A stretch of 64,000 bases of DNA from Pseudomonas spelaei (GTDB lineage: Bacteria; Pseudomonadota; Gammaproteobacteria; Pseudomonadales; Pseudomonadaceae), in assembly GCF_009724245.1 (NCBI RefSeq), contig NZ_WNNK01000001.1, positions 62,001 through 126,000 on the forward strand, given 5' to 3'. The notes below the pieces were generated by a model. That model was not told the origin of the DNA and made no database searches. It saw nothing but the letters and a program-made list of their open reading frames with translations. This document shows positions 10,406 through 18,708 of this stretch, one piece after another (the first letter of the stretch is position 1; the number at the start of each line of letters is the position of its first letter). Both the position numbers and the translations under genes were made by a program.

Positions 10406-10410
10406 GAAGG

Positions 10411-12441
10411 TCAGAAGGTAGTACGCAACCCGAACTCCACACTGCGCCCCGGCGCCGGTGCGATATCCCGCAGGATCGAGCTGGCATACCGCACGGTCTG
10501 GTTGGTCAGGTTCTCACCGTTGACGAAAGCCAGCCACTGGCTGCCACCGACGTTGAAACGGTAGCCGGCACTGGCGCCCAGGGTGGTGTAGCCGTTGGTG
10601 CCGCTTTCGTTATCGGGCACGCGGCCTTGGCCTGCCGCGTGTTCGATGTCGATACGCGCCTGCCAGCGGTCCAGTTCCCACAACAGGCCACTGTTCAAGC
10701 GCAGCGGAGCGATGCGCGGCAAGGCTTCGCCGGTGTCCAGGTTGGTGGCGCGGGTGTAGTCGCCTGACAGTTCCAGGGCGAACTTACCGTAGGCGCCTTC
10801 GCCCAGCTTCCAGTGATCCTGGGCTTCAAAGCCGGCGAACCGGGCACGCACGCCGGAGTATTTGTATTCAGGGTGGCCACCCGCGTCCTCTTCGCCCTCG
10901 TCATTCAAGGTCCTACCGCTACCCAGCAGGCCGATATAGTTGGAGAAACGGCTGTAGAACACGCCGAAGCTGCCCTTGTGGGTGCCGTTGTCGAAGCGCA
11001 GGGCCAGGTCGCTGGACACTGCTTTTTCCTTCGACAGATTGGCGTCGCCCACTTCATAGGTGCCGGTGGCGACGTGAGCGCCGTTGGCGTACAGCTCGTA
11101 GAAGGTCGGGGCGCGTTCGGTGTAGCCCAGGGTCGCGGCCAGGGACCAGATCGGCGTCAGGGTATAAACCGCTCCGGACGACAGGCTGCCGGCGGTGAAG
11201 GTGTTGGACTTGTCGGCATTGGCGAAGCGCGCGTTGCCCTTGGCGTCCGGGTCGACGGTGGTGTGTTCCAGGCGCCCGCCCAGGCTCAGTTTCAGGCGTT
11301 CGGTGGCTTGCATTTCTTCGAGGATAAACAGCGCGCCGGCATTGGTGTCGGTCTTCGGTACGAAGGCTTCTTCACCCAGCGCGGAAAACTCATTGCGGGT
11401 CACTTGGGCGCCCACTACGCCGTCGAACGGCCCCAGTGGCTGATGCCGCGCTTCAATACGGGCTTCATAGCCCTTGTTCTTGAACGTGGTACCGGTCTCG
11501 CCACCTTCGATTTCCCGGTGCTCGTAGTCGGTGTAGCCAGCGTCGAGTTTCACCGAGGTGAAGGGGCCTTGCAGGTTACGGATCTCGGACGCGAAGGCGT
11601 AGTGATCCTGCTTCATGCGAATCCGCACGTCCTGCTCAGCGGGTGAGCCGTAGTTGCTGTCGTAGTTGCTGTAGGACAGACCGGCGTAACCGTCATCCCA
11701 GGTGTAGGAACCGCCGACTGCGCCACCGTCCTGTCGGCCATCGCTGTTTCCCAGGCGACCGCGCTTGCCGTCGCCATTTTCGCTTTCAGGGGCGTGACGA
11801 CTGCGGGCGAAGCCAGGGATTTTCAGGTCGTTGAATTCCCGGGCATTGGCGTCCAGGTGCAACGCAAACGTGCCGTTGCCGGCTTCCAGTTTGCCGGCGC
11901 TGCTGCGGGTGGTTGCGGCGCCACCGTAACGCAGTTCACCGGCGCCATGGATGCCTTCGATAGCCTCGGTGGGGATACGGTTATCGAAGGTATTGACCAC
12001 CCCACCGATGGCACTGCCGCCGTAAAGCAGGGCGGCCGGACCACGGACGATTTCGATGCGGTCAACATTGACCGGGTCCAGCGGTACGGCATGGTCATAA
12101 GACAGCGACGAGGCATCCAGCGCCCCCACGCCATTGCGCAGGATGCGAATGCGGTCGCCGTCCTGGCCACGGATGATCGGGCGGCTGGCGCCCGGGCCGA
12201 AGTAGGACGACGACACACCCGGCTGCTTGTTCAGGGTTTCGCCGAGGCTGCCTTTTTGTTGCAGGGTCAGGTCATCGCCTTCCAGCACGGTGGTCGGCGA
12301 GGCGAGCTGCTGGCTGCCCAGCGGATTGCCGGTGATCACTTGAGGTTGCAATTCCAGCGCGTGAGCCTGGGCGCTGATCAGCAGGGCGGCGGCCAACGGG
12401 GTGAGGCGCCATAGCAGTGGACGAGAAGGGCAGAGGGACAT
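10411..12441 (-). CDS. znuD: ZnuD-like TonB-dependent outer-membrane zinc receptor
   Basis: A 676-residue TonB-dependent receptor. A signal peptide (cleavage after AQAHA, about residue 28) precedes a TonB-box-like segment, the plug domain with RPIIRGQDGDRIRIL and the signature VDRIEIVRGPAALLYGGSAIGGVVN, and a beta-barrel ending in the terminal Phe (FGLRTTF). Plug and barrel segments resemble the ZnuD group of zinc receptors. The strongest support for zinc is the Zur box at 12532-12546 in its promoter. It would import zinc, or a zinc complex, across the outer membrane during zinc starvation. The start has AAGGA seven bases upstream. No His-rich loop as in Neisseria ZnuD is visible. Confidence 0.85.
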   Translation of the reverse strand: MSLCPSRPLLWRLTPLAAALLISAQAHALELQPQVITGNPLGSQQLASPTTVLEGDDLTLQQKGSLGETLNKQPGVSSSYFGPGASRPIIRGQDGDRIRILRNGVGALDASSLSYDHAVPLDPVNVDRIEIVRGPAALLYGGSAIGGVVNTFDNRIPTEAIEGIHGAGELRYGGAATTRSSAGKLEAGNGTFALHLDANAREFNDLKIPGFARSRHAPESENGDGKRGRLGNSDGRQDGGAVGGSYTWDDGYAGLSYSNYDSNYGSPAEQDVRIRMKQDHYAFASEIRNLQGPFTSVKLDAGYTDYEHREIEGGETGTTFKNKGYEARIEARHQPLGPFDGVVGAQVTRNEFSALGEEAFVPKTDTNAGALFILEEMQATERLKLSLGGRLEHTTVDPDAKGNARFANADKSNTFTAGSLSSGAVYTLTPIWSLAATLGYTERAPTFYELYANGAHVATGTYEVGDANLSKEKAVSSDLALRFDNGTHKGSFGVFYSRFSNYIGLLGSGRTLNDEGEEDAGGHPEYKYSGVRARFAGFEAQDHWKLGEGAYGKFALELSGDYTRATNLDTGEALPRIAPLRLNSGLLWELDRWQARIDIEHAAGQGRVPDNESGTNGYTTLGASAGYRFNVGGSQWLAFVNGENLTNQTVRYASSILRDIAPAPGRSVEFGLRTTF

Positions 12442-12531
12442 CGGTCATTCCTTGGGTGGCGCACGCAGGGGCGCCCTGAGTCAAAAAGAGAAGGCTGAAA
12501 ACGGTAACGGAACGATACCTGTGATAACTGT

Positions 12532-12546
12532 TGTTACAATATAACA
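12532..12546 (-). promoter_or_regulatory. Zur box upstream of znuD
   Basis: TGTTACAATATAACA agrees at 12 of 13 core positions with the Zur consensus GTTATAATATAAC and lies about 90 bases before the receptor start in an AT-rich promoter stretch. Zinc-loaded Zur would repress the gene. A second copy of the same type is found before rpmE2 (43123-43137), which supports it. Confidence 0.85.
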
Positions 12547-12585
12547 TCTCTTTTTTGTCTTGGAAGAGGAACTTTTCCCAAAATC

Positions 12586-12659
12586 CTGTAGCCGATGCCG
12601 AGGTTCTGCTACGCAGCCCCTCGCAGCCTCGCAGCCTCGTACCTCGGCAGCGGCTACAG
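12586..12659. repeat. REP-like inverted repeat, family B
   Basis: Arms CTGTAGCCGATGCCGAGGT and ACCTCGGCAGCGGCTACAG (one mismatch) enclose a centre with GCAGCCTC repeated. Same family as 10339-10405. Confidence 0.8.
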
Positions 12660-12746
12660 GGCTATAGTGAAGGCATTGCTTCCACCCGCTGGGTCCCTCG
12701 GCTAAGGTGCGCGGCTTATTCTTCATTTTTGGCATAAAGGCTTGGC

Positions 12747-12980
12747 ATGACCGCACAGAAAAACGACCCTTTGCACGGCGTCACCCTGGAACAAGTGCTC
12801 ACCGCACTGGTGGCTCACTACCAATGGGAAGGGCTGGCCGAGCGCATCAACATTCGCTGTTTTTCCAGCGACCCGAGCATCAAGTCGAGCCTGTCATTCT
12901 TGCGCAAGACGCCATGGGCGCGGGAAAAAGTCGAAGGGTTGTACGTCAAGCTGATGCGCACCAAACGTCCCCAGGACTGA
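12747..12980 (+). CDS. VF530 family protein (DUF2132)
   Basis: A 77-residue soluble protein. The sequence [18 protein letters not shown], the middle [21 protein letters not shown] and the end [11 protein letters not shown] are the hallmarks of the VF530 family, a small DNA-binding-like fold known from a structural genomics target; the cellular function is not established. Full length for the family. The Pr6Pr membrane protein gene follows after four bases, so the two are likely co-transcribed. Confidence 0.88.
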   Translation: MTAQKNDPLHGVTLEQVLTALVAHYQWEGLAERINIRCFSSDPSIKSSLSFLRKTPWAREKVEGLYVKLMRTKRPQD

Positions 12981-12984
12981 TGGC

Positions 12985-13611
12985 ATGAGGGCGTATGTTG
13001 CGGTAGCCGCGCTGGCCGGTTGGGCAGGGCTGGTGATTCAGCAGTACCTGATTTTCCAGTCGCGCTGGAGCGCAGATGCCAGTTTGCTGGGCGGCCTGGT
13101 GAGTTTTTTCAGTTTCTTCACGGTGCTCACCAATACCCTGGCGGTCGTGGTGCTGAGCTACGCACTGGTGAATCGTCCTTGCGCCGGGCGACAGTTTTTC
13201 CTGCAGCCGGCGGTCAGCAGTGGGATTGCCGTGAGTATGCTGGTCGTGGGCCTGGCCTACAGCCTATTGCTGCGGCATTTGTGGCATCCCGAAGGCTTTC
13301 AGTTTGTGGCTGACGAGTTACTGCACGACGTGATGCCGCTGCTGTTTCTCGGCTATTGGTGGTTCTGCGTACCCAAAGGCACCCTGCGCCTCAAACACGT
13401 TGGCCTGTGGGTGATTTATCCGCTGGTGTACTTCGCCTATGTGCTGCTGCGCGGGCATTTGCTGGGGCAGTATCAGTACCCGTTCATCAATGTGGATAAC
13501 CTGGGTTATGCACAGGTGTTCGTGAATGCCGGGGGGATATTGGTGGGGTTTGTGGTGATTGCCTTGGCGATAACCGGGTTGGACAGAATCGCCAGATCAC
13601 CGCAGGGTTAA
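12985..13611 (+). CDS. Pr6Pr family membrane protein
   Basis: A 208-residue integral membrane protein with about six hydrophobic segments. It resembles the Pr6Pr/FAR-17a-AIG1 group; the human relatives AIG1 and ADTRP are threonine hydrolases of fatty-acid esters. The matching conserved residues appear to be the Thr in FFTVLTN (about residue 47) and the His in LLHDVMP (about residue 114). Bacterial members have no proven role. AGGA eight bases upstream sets the start, just after the VF530 stop. Confidence 0.82.
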   Translation: MRAYVAVAALAGWAGLVIQQYLIFQSRWSADASLLGGLVSFFSFFTVLTNTLAVVVLSYALVNRPCAGRQFFLQPAVSSGIAVSMLVVGLAYSLLLRHLWHPEGFQFVADELLHDVMPLLFLGYWWFCVPKGTLRLKHVGLWVIYPLVYFAYVLLRGHLLGQYQYPFINVDNLGYAQVFVNAGGILVGFVVIALAITGLDRIARSPQG

Positions 13612-13701
13612 TGTGGGAGCGGGCTTGCTCGCGAAGGCGGTGGATCAGCTTGCACATGTATCAACTGACACACTGCCTTCGCGAGCAAGCCCGCTCCCAC
13701 A
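13612..13701. repeat. REP-like inverted repeat, family A
   Basis: Perfect arms TGTGGGAGCGGGCTTGCTCG and complement. It fills the gap between the convergent Pr6Pr and siderophore-interacting protein genes and probably serves as a shared 3' hairpin. Confidence 0.88.
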
Positions 13702-13704
13702 CTT

Positions 13705-14481
13705 TTACTCCTCGTCGCTGCCGTCCGCACGCCAGTAGCCAACCGCCTTGACGAACTCTTCATTCAGCCTGTGCGTATCCAACAATACCCGCCGAACCTG
13801 GCGTGACAGCTTGGTCTCGGTGGCGACCCAGGCATACAGCGAACCACCCGGTACGTTTAGTTTCTGAACGGTGGTGAGCAAGTCATCCACACCCCGCAGT
13901 ACCCAGATCACCTCAACCTGCGCCGTACTCTCCAGCGTCTGTTTTTCTGCCGCATCCGCCACTTCAATCACCGCGAGCACTTTGCGTCCGGCCGGCAACT
14001 CTTCCAGGCGCCGCGCGATGGCGGGCAAGGCGGTTTCATCGCCGATCAGCAGATAACTGTCGAAGATATCCGGCACGATCATCGAGCCACGAGGCCCGCC
14101 GATGTACAGGTGTTGGCCGACAGCGGCCTGTTCGGCCCATGTCGAGGCTGGGCCGTCGCCGTGGAGCACGAAGTCGATGTCCAGTTCGCCGATATCGAGG
14201 TCAAACCGGCGTGGCGTGTAATCGCGCATCGCCGGTTGCGGGCCATCGCCCCTGATGTTGAACGTCGGGCTTTCCAGCGCGGCGTGTTCGGCGGCGTTCT
14301 GCGGGAACAGCAGTTTGATGTGGTCATCGCTGCCCAGGCTGATAAACCCGGCCAGTTGCTCGCCGCCCAGGGTGATGCGGCGCATGCGTGGCGTGATGTC
14401 GACTACACGCAGCACGTCCAGGCGACGGCGCTTGATTTCATGCATGACGCGGTGGATTTCCAACTTATTGGATTCACTCAT
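13705..14481 (-). CDS. siderophore-interacting protein, ferric reductase (YqjH/ViuB type)
   Basis: A 258-residue cytoplasmic flavoprotein of the SIP family, which reduces ferric siderophores with NAD(P)H to release iron. The FAD-binding motif is RDYTPRRFD (about residues 85-93), preceded by MRRITLGGEQLAGF, and the C-terminal SIP half contains LLIGDETALPAIARRLEELP and VAVIEV-like strands. Its ATG overlaps the stop of the PadR gene (ATGA at 14478-14481), so the regulator and the reductase are translated together. In E. coli the homologous yqjH and yqjI are divergent, so the order here differs. Confidence 0.9.
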   Translation of the reverse strand: MSESNKLEIHRVMHEIKRRRLDVLRVVDITPRMRRITLGGEQLAGFISLGSDDHIKLLFPQNAAEHAALESPTFNIRGDGPQPAMRDYTPRRFDLDIGELDIDFVLHGDGPASTWAEQAAVGQHLYIGGPRGSMIVPDIFDSYLLIGDETALPAIARRLEELPAGRKVLAVIEVADAAEKQTLESTAQVEVIWVLRGVDDLLTTVQKLNVPGGSLYAWVATETKLSRQVRRVLLDTHRLNEEFVKAVGYWRADGSDEE

Positions 14482-15050
14482 TGGGCTTGCTCCGATGAAG
14501 ATTGCACGGCAGGGCCGTCGACAATGGCTTTGGCGGTGTTATTGAGCAGCTCGCTGACTCGCCGGATTTCTTCCGGGCTCCAGCGCCCGTGGTGCAGTTG
14601 CAGGGCATGGCGCAGGTTGTGCACCGCCTCGTGGATTTCCGGAGGGCGGTCATGGCCGCGCAGCGAACGCTTGCTGACGTCGATGCGCATGCGCACGCCG
14701 TCCAGGGCAATGGCTTGTTCGTTTAAGAAGAGACGACCGGCGTCGGTGATTGTGTAGCGTTTTTTTCCACCTTCGGCGTCGCCGGTGATCAATTCGCTTT
14801 CTTCAAGAAAGGTCAGGGTGGGGTAGATCACCCCGGGGCTGGGGCTGTAGGCGCCGTCGAACAGGCCTTCGATCTGGCGGATCAGGTCGTAGCCGTGGCA
14901 CGGTTGCTCGGCGATCAGTGCCAGTAACAGCAGTTTTAAATCACCGGGGGCAAACACCCGTGGGCCACGGCCGCCGCGTTCGCGGCCAGGGCGTTTTTCG
15001 AAGCCGTCGCGGCCGTCACCGTGTTCTCGGTGGGAATGATGGTCTCTCAT
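14478..15050 (-). CDS. PadR family regulator, YqjI-like, His-rich N-terminus
   Basis: A 190-residue transcription regulator. A His/Asp/Gly-rich tail (MRDHHSHREHGDGRDG) precedes the PadR winged helix, with the signature LKLLLLALIAEQPCHGYDLIRQIE and the wing GGKKRYTITDAG, and a C-terminal helical dimerisation region. The His-rich tail matches YqjI of E. coli, a nickel-responsive repressor of the neighbouring ferric reductase. The start at 15050 has AGAG seven bases upstream; an ATG at 15080 in the same frame has none and almost abuts the palindromic operator at 15084-15099. Probably autorepressed. Confidence 0.88.
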   Translation of the reverse strand: MRDHHSHREHGDGRDGFEKRPGRERGGRGPRVFAPGDLKLLLLALIAEQPCHGYDLIRQIEGLFDGAYSPSPGVIYPTLTFLEESELITGDAEGGKKRYTITDAGRLFLNEQAIALDGVRMRIDVSKRSLRGHDRPPEIHEAVHNLRHALQLHHGRWSPEEIRRVSELLNNTAKAIVDGPAVQSSSEQAQ

Positions 15051-15083
15051 TGTCGTGCTCTCTGTGCTTGGTTTAGACATAAC

Positions 15084-15099
15084 TTAAGATATATCTTAA
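15084..15099. promoter_or_regulatory. palindromic operator, probably for the PadR/YqjI-like repressor
   Basis: TTAAGATATATCTTAA is a perfect 16-base palindrome about 35 bases before the PadR start. PadR proteins typically bind AT-rich palindromes of this kind in their own promoter. Confidence 0.75.
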
Positions 15100-15569
15100 T
15101 GCTGTGACAAGACAAGGCGACCAGCGGTCATGCGCGCAGGCGGACCGATAAAACGCCGTACCGATTACTTGAAGTTAATCACCGCCATCGAAATTAAGAA
15201 CTATTGTTAGAGTGAAAGCTCGAATTAATAATAAATACTATTCTTCATGTTTTTTATTAGGTGCGTGGTACTGTTCTTACGGAATGTTCAACTAACTGGT
15301 TGGATTTTTATTTGTGTAGTCCATATCTTACGGACAGTTTTAAAGTTTTGGCAAAAGGCCATAATTTTCTCTCAAGGCCAGCATTTATGGGCTACATAAA
15401 TGTGAGAACAAACTGGCATATCTGTTTTTTCAATTAGCGGATTATTGCTGTGGCGTTGCACTCGATTAGTTTCGGCGCAACGGCCCTCATTGTGTGTTGG
15501 TTTTAACCCTGTATTTAAAAACCAACGCTCAATGAGTTATTCCGCTCTCCAAAAAAACAGGAAATGACC
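15100..15569 (+). promoter_or_regulatory. AT-rich region upstream of the fimbrial operon
   Basis: About 470 bases, clearly more AT-rich than the surroundings, with no supported gene. It must hold the fimbrial promoter. One candidate is TTGTTA (15204-15209), 17 bases, AATAAT (15227-15232), which would leave a leader of over 300 bases. No recognisable operator was identified. Confidence 0.5.
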
Positions 15570-16067
15570 ATGTTCAAGAAGTTTGCAATTGCTGCTCCCC
15601 TGGCTGTTATGGCCCTGAGTTCCTCTGTAGCGTTTGCAGCGGGTGAGGCCAACCACACCGTCAACATCACAGCGAGTATCCCAACCACGGTATTCCACGC
15701 CCAGCCACGCGATCCCAACTTCGGTCGGGATGAGGCCATGAGCTACAACCTGGTGAGTGGCGAGCTGGCACCGTTGAGCGCCATCTACGACCTGAAGAAC
15801 ACCAACGGCTCGGTTCACGCTTACATCGAAGGTGGTCCGGCGGTGTTGTTCAACGGTAACGTGGCTCAAAACATCCCACTGACCACCACCCTGCATGGCG
15901 TCACCCTGACCGGTGCGCCAACCGAAGTGGTGAACGAAGCTGATTCCACCCCAGGTGTCGGGGCGGAATTGCGCATCACGGCTGCCAAGCCTACGGCCAC
16001 CCAGCGTGGCGCGTACACCTCAGCTGTGGCGCTGGTGTTTGACGCGGTGCTGCCAACACCACGTTGA
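15570..16067 (+). CDS. CS1/CFA-I-type major fimbrial subunit (pilin A)
   Basis: A 165-residue secreted pilin of the alternate chaperone-usher class. A signal peptide (MFKKFAIAA..., cleavage after AFA, about residue 23) precedes a mature protein beginning AGEANHTVNITASIPTTVFHAQP and ending in the beta strand VALVFDAVLP. The alternating-hydrophobic strand at the mature N-terminus is what the chaperone and the next subunit would take up by donor-strand exchange; there are no cysteines, as usual for this class. AGGA seven bases upstream supports ATG 15570 over ATG 15564. First gene of the operon; pilin B at 20795 is a diverged second copy. Confidence 0.9.
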   Translation: MFKKFAIAAPLAVMALSSSVAFAAGEANHTVNITASIPTTVFHAQPRDPNFGRDEAMSYNLVSGELAPLSAIYDLKNTNGSVHAYIEGGPAVLFNGNVAQNIPLTTTLHGVTLTGAPTEVVNEADSTPGVGAELRITAAKPTATQRGAYTSAVALVFDAVLPTPR

Positions 16068-16084
16068 TGGTGTGAGTGCCCGTG

Positions 16085-16112
16085 GGGCATTTGCGTCCGG
16101 GCATTTGCGTTC
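16085..16112. repeat. tandem 14-base repeat between pilin and usher
   Basis: GGGCATTTGCGTCC is followed directly by GGGCATTTGCGTTC (13 of 14 identical). The preceding TGCCCG could pair with either GGGCA, so alternative weak hairpins are possible in the pilin-usher gap, where pilus operons often reduce transcription of the usher. Confidence 0.6.
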
Positions 16113-16183
16113 AGGCCGGCTGATTTTCCCCAGTGGCTGGCCTGCTTTTCATCTTGTCTCCTGGCCCTCAGAGTATTCCTTTC

Positions 16184-18703
16184 ATGTTCCCGATGATGCC
16201 CATCGCGATTGCGCTTGCGCTATTGGTCTGTACGAGCGCCTTGGCCGCGCCGACGCCCGGTGCCGTGACGTCGACCAGCCTGCTGACCCAGGCCCAGGGT
16301 TTGCCTGCCGGGTTCAGTGACCATTTTTTCGACGTGCCGCTGGCGGTACGGGTTGAACTGGATCAGCAACTGTTGGGTGAGGCGCTGATTGTCTTGTCGC
16401 AGGATGAGCGTGTGACCCTGCTGGAATTTACCGATTCAGGCGAGAGCAAGGTTCCTGCTGCGACGCGCGATACCTGGCAGTCGGCGCTGGAACAGGGCAT
16501 AGCCCTGGGCCCGTGTACCCAGTCCTGCCCACAGCAATTGGTATCCATGCACTACAACCTTGAAAACTCCCAGCTGTCGATCATTACCCAAAACGCCGAA
16601 CACACCAGTGATGCCCCGCGCTACCACCCACAGCCCGAAGGCGGCAGCCGTGGCTTGATCATCAACAACCAGCTCAACCTCAACGGCGGCCAGGACGAAG
16701 ACCTGGGCGGACGTTACGGTTTGCAGGCCAGCGCCAGCCTGGGCAACTGGACCCAAGTGTTCAACCTGCAACTGGCTCGCCAGAGTGGTGATGAAGAACA
16801 ACTGCGTCACGCGATCCATGAGCTGTATACCCAGCGTGAACTGGAAGGCCAGTTTCTGCGCCTGGGTCATTTCACCCCTAATTCCGATGGCCTGATGCGT
16901 CAGTTACGCAGCTTTGGCGCCAGCCCCGATACGGCCCTGGGTGCTATGTATGGCAGCTCTGACAGCCTGTCTATCAACAATGCCAAGGCCAGTGTTTACC
17001 CGATCTACGTCACCGCCAATCGCCAGGCCGCCGTGGAGATTTACCGCAATGGCCTGCTGATCAATACCCAGGCGGTGTCGGCCGGTTTGCAGACGCTGGA
17101 TACGCGCCCCCTGCCTGGCGGCATCTACGAAGTGGAAGTACGCCTGGTGGAAGACGGCTTGACCGTCAGCACCACCCAGGAACTGGTCTACAAACCCAGC
17201 AACTGGCGCAACGTCGATGACCGCTGGCGCTATAACGTATTCGCCGGGCGTGAAACCAAGTTGTTCAGCAACTGGGACGAACAGGCCACTGGTGCAATGA
17301 CCGCCGGCGCCTCCGTCAACTACCTGGTGCACCCACGGGTGATTCTCGGCCTGTCGGCGCGCGAAGTGCGCGAGCAACTGCAATATGGCGGCTCGGTAGA
17401 CTGGACCGTTGCCAACAACACCAGCCTTTACACCAACGTCTATCAGACCAATGAACACGGCACTGGCATGGACCTGCAAGGGCTCTATACCTTCGGCGCC
17501 ACCAACCTGGTCTTTAGCCATAACCGCAGTTGGCTCGACACCCGCGACACCTATGAAACCCTGCCCGACGGAACACGCCTGCGGCGCAATACCTTCGTGG
17601 GCCAAACCAGCAACTCGGCGGTCTCCGTCAACCATCGGGTCGATGCGAAAAACTCGTGGAACCTGCGACTCTCCCACAGTGAAGGCAACGCCGAAGGCGC
17701 CGGGCTGGACCTGGGCTGGAGCCGCCGCGACACCGTGATGGGCAGCGATGCCAATTGGCGCTTCTCGGTGTTCGATCGTCCCGGTAACGCCGGTACCGAT
17801 GATCAGCGCAACCGTGGCGTCGACATCAGCTTGAGCCTGGCCCTGGGCAGTGATGGCCGGCAGATTTCCGGCAGCATCGGCACCCGTACTGCCCGTGAGG
17901 GTGGCCGCGACAACAACGCCTCCGTCACCTACCGTCAGGACCTCACCGACCACTTGTTGCAAAGCGTCTCGGCCACGGCGATCACCGACACCTACGGCAT
18001 CGGTTTATCGAGCATGGCCAGTTTCGACACCGACGTTGTCAGCGGTGACGGTTTTGTCCAGCGCAGTTCGTTCAACAACAACTTCACCGGTGGTTTGAAC
18101 CTGCACAGCACCTTCGTTGCCGGTGCCGACAAGATGCTGCTGACCAGCCAGTACCAGAGCAACGGCGCGGGCATGATCATCGACGTCGAATCCGATCTGG
18201 ACAGCATTGCCCTGCGGGCCGATGACTTCAACGGCGGCGGTGCGCTGCTGCGGCCGGGGCGCAATTTTGTGCCGGTGTCGGCCTACAAGAGCAGCACCGT
18301 CAACTTCGACTTTGAAGGCAACCACCCACCGGCCGCCAACATCCAGCCGGCGCGCACCACCTATCACCTGAACAAGGGCGGGGTGGACTACCGGAAAATC
18401 ACCGTGATGAAAACCGTCAGCGTGCTCGGGCGCCTGCTCGATGCCCAGGGGCAGCCGCTCAAGGGGCACCACGTGATCAATCACGCCAGCCGTGGGGTGA
18501 GCGAAGTGGATGGGTTCTTCTCCATGGAAATGAGCGCCAGTTCTCCGACCCTGGAAGTGCGCTACCAGAACCAGTTGCTCTGCCAGTTCCGCCTGGACCC
18601 GGCCACGGCCGCGAATGAAAACGACGTGCTGATGATCGGTGATCTGCGCTGCACGCCGGACACCCTGGCTGAAAACACACTTAACGCGCAGACCGCCGGT
18701 TGA
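16184..18703 (+). CDS. outer-membrane usher of CS1/CFA-I type
   Basis: An 839-residue usher that forms the outer-membrane pore through which the fimbria is assembled. The signal peptide ends near CTSALA; the N-terminal domain, a beta-barrel with many alternating strands, the plug-like E-set region near residues 260-330 (SVYPIYVTANRQAAVEIYRNG, GGIYEVEVRLVEDG) and C-terminal Ig-like domains (GRLLDAQGQPLKG) follow. The length fits CfaC/CooC/CblC ushers. No strong ribosome site is visible; ATGs at 16193 and 16196 are alternatives. The last 33 codons recur as a remnant at 21317-21418. Confidence 0.88.
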   Translation: MFPMMPIAIALALLVCTSALAAPTPGAVTSTSLLTQAQGLPAGFSDHFFDVPLAVRVELDQQLLGEALIVLSQDERVTLLEFTDSGESKVPAATRDTWQSALEQGIALGPCTQSCPQQLVSMHYNLENSQLSIITQNAEHTSDAPRYHPQPEGGSRGLIINNQLNLNGGQDEDLGGRYGLQASASLGNWTQVFNLQLARQSGDEEQLRHAIHELYTQRELEGQFLRLGHFTPNSDGLMRQLRSFGASPDTALGAMYGSSDSLSINNAKASVYPIYVTANRQAAVEIYRNGLLINTQAVSAGLQTLDTRPLPGGIYEVEVRLVEDGLTVSTTQELVYKPSNWRNVDDRWRYNVFAGRETKLFSNWDEQATGAMTAGASVNYLVHPRVILGLSAREVREQLQYGGSVDWTVANNTSLYTNVYQTNEHGTGMDLQGLYTFGATNLVFSHNRSWLDTRDTYETLPDGTRLRRNTFVGQTSNSAVSVNHRVDAKNSWNLRLSHSEGNAEGAGLDLGWSRRDTVMGSDANWRFSVFDRPGNAGTDDQRNRGVDISLSLALGSDGRQISGSIGTRTAREGGRDNNASVTYRQDLTDHLLQSVSATAITDTYGIGLSSMASFDTDVVSGDGFVQRSSFNNNFTGGLNLHSTFVAGADKMLLTSQYQSNGAGMIIDVESDLDSIALRADDFNGGGALLRPGRNFVPVSAYKSSTVNFDFEGNHPPAANIQPARTTYHLNKGGVDYRKITVMKTVSVLGRLLDAQGQPLKGHHVINHASRGVSEVDGFFSMEMSASSPTLEVRYQNQLLCQFRLDPATAANENDVLMIGDLRCTPDTLAENTLNAQTAG

Positions 18704-18708
18704 GTGTC

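Larger units (their letters stand above)
9987..10410 (-). promoter_or_regulatory. gcd upstream region
   Basis: No gene is supported here. The stretch holds the presumed gcd promoter, a 14-base perfect palindrome at 10143-10156 and a REP-like repeat next to the 3' end of the TonB-receptor gene. Open frames in it have poor codon use and no ribosome site. Confidence 0.6.
12442..12746. promoter_or_regulatory. intergenic region between znuD and VF530 gene
   Basis: The two genes diverge. The region carries the Zur box (12532-12546) close to znuD and a family B REP-like repeat (12586-12659). No further gene is supported. Confidence 0.6.

Noticed and set aside
18700..18708. TTG start three codons upstream of adhesin 1
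   Set aside because: The paralogue at 21424 starts with ATG at the position equal to 18709, and the TTG has no better ribosome site.
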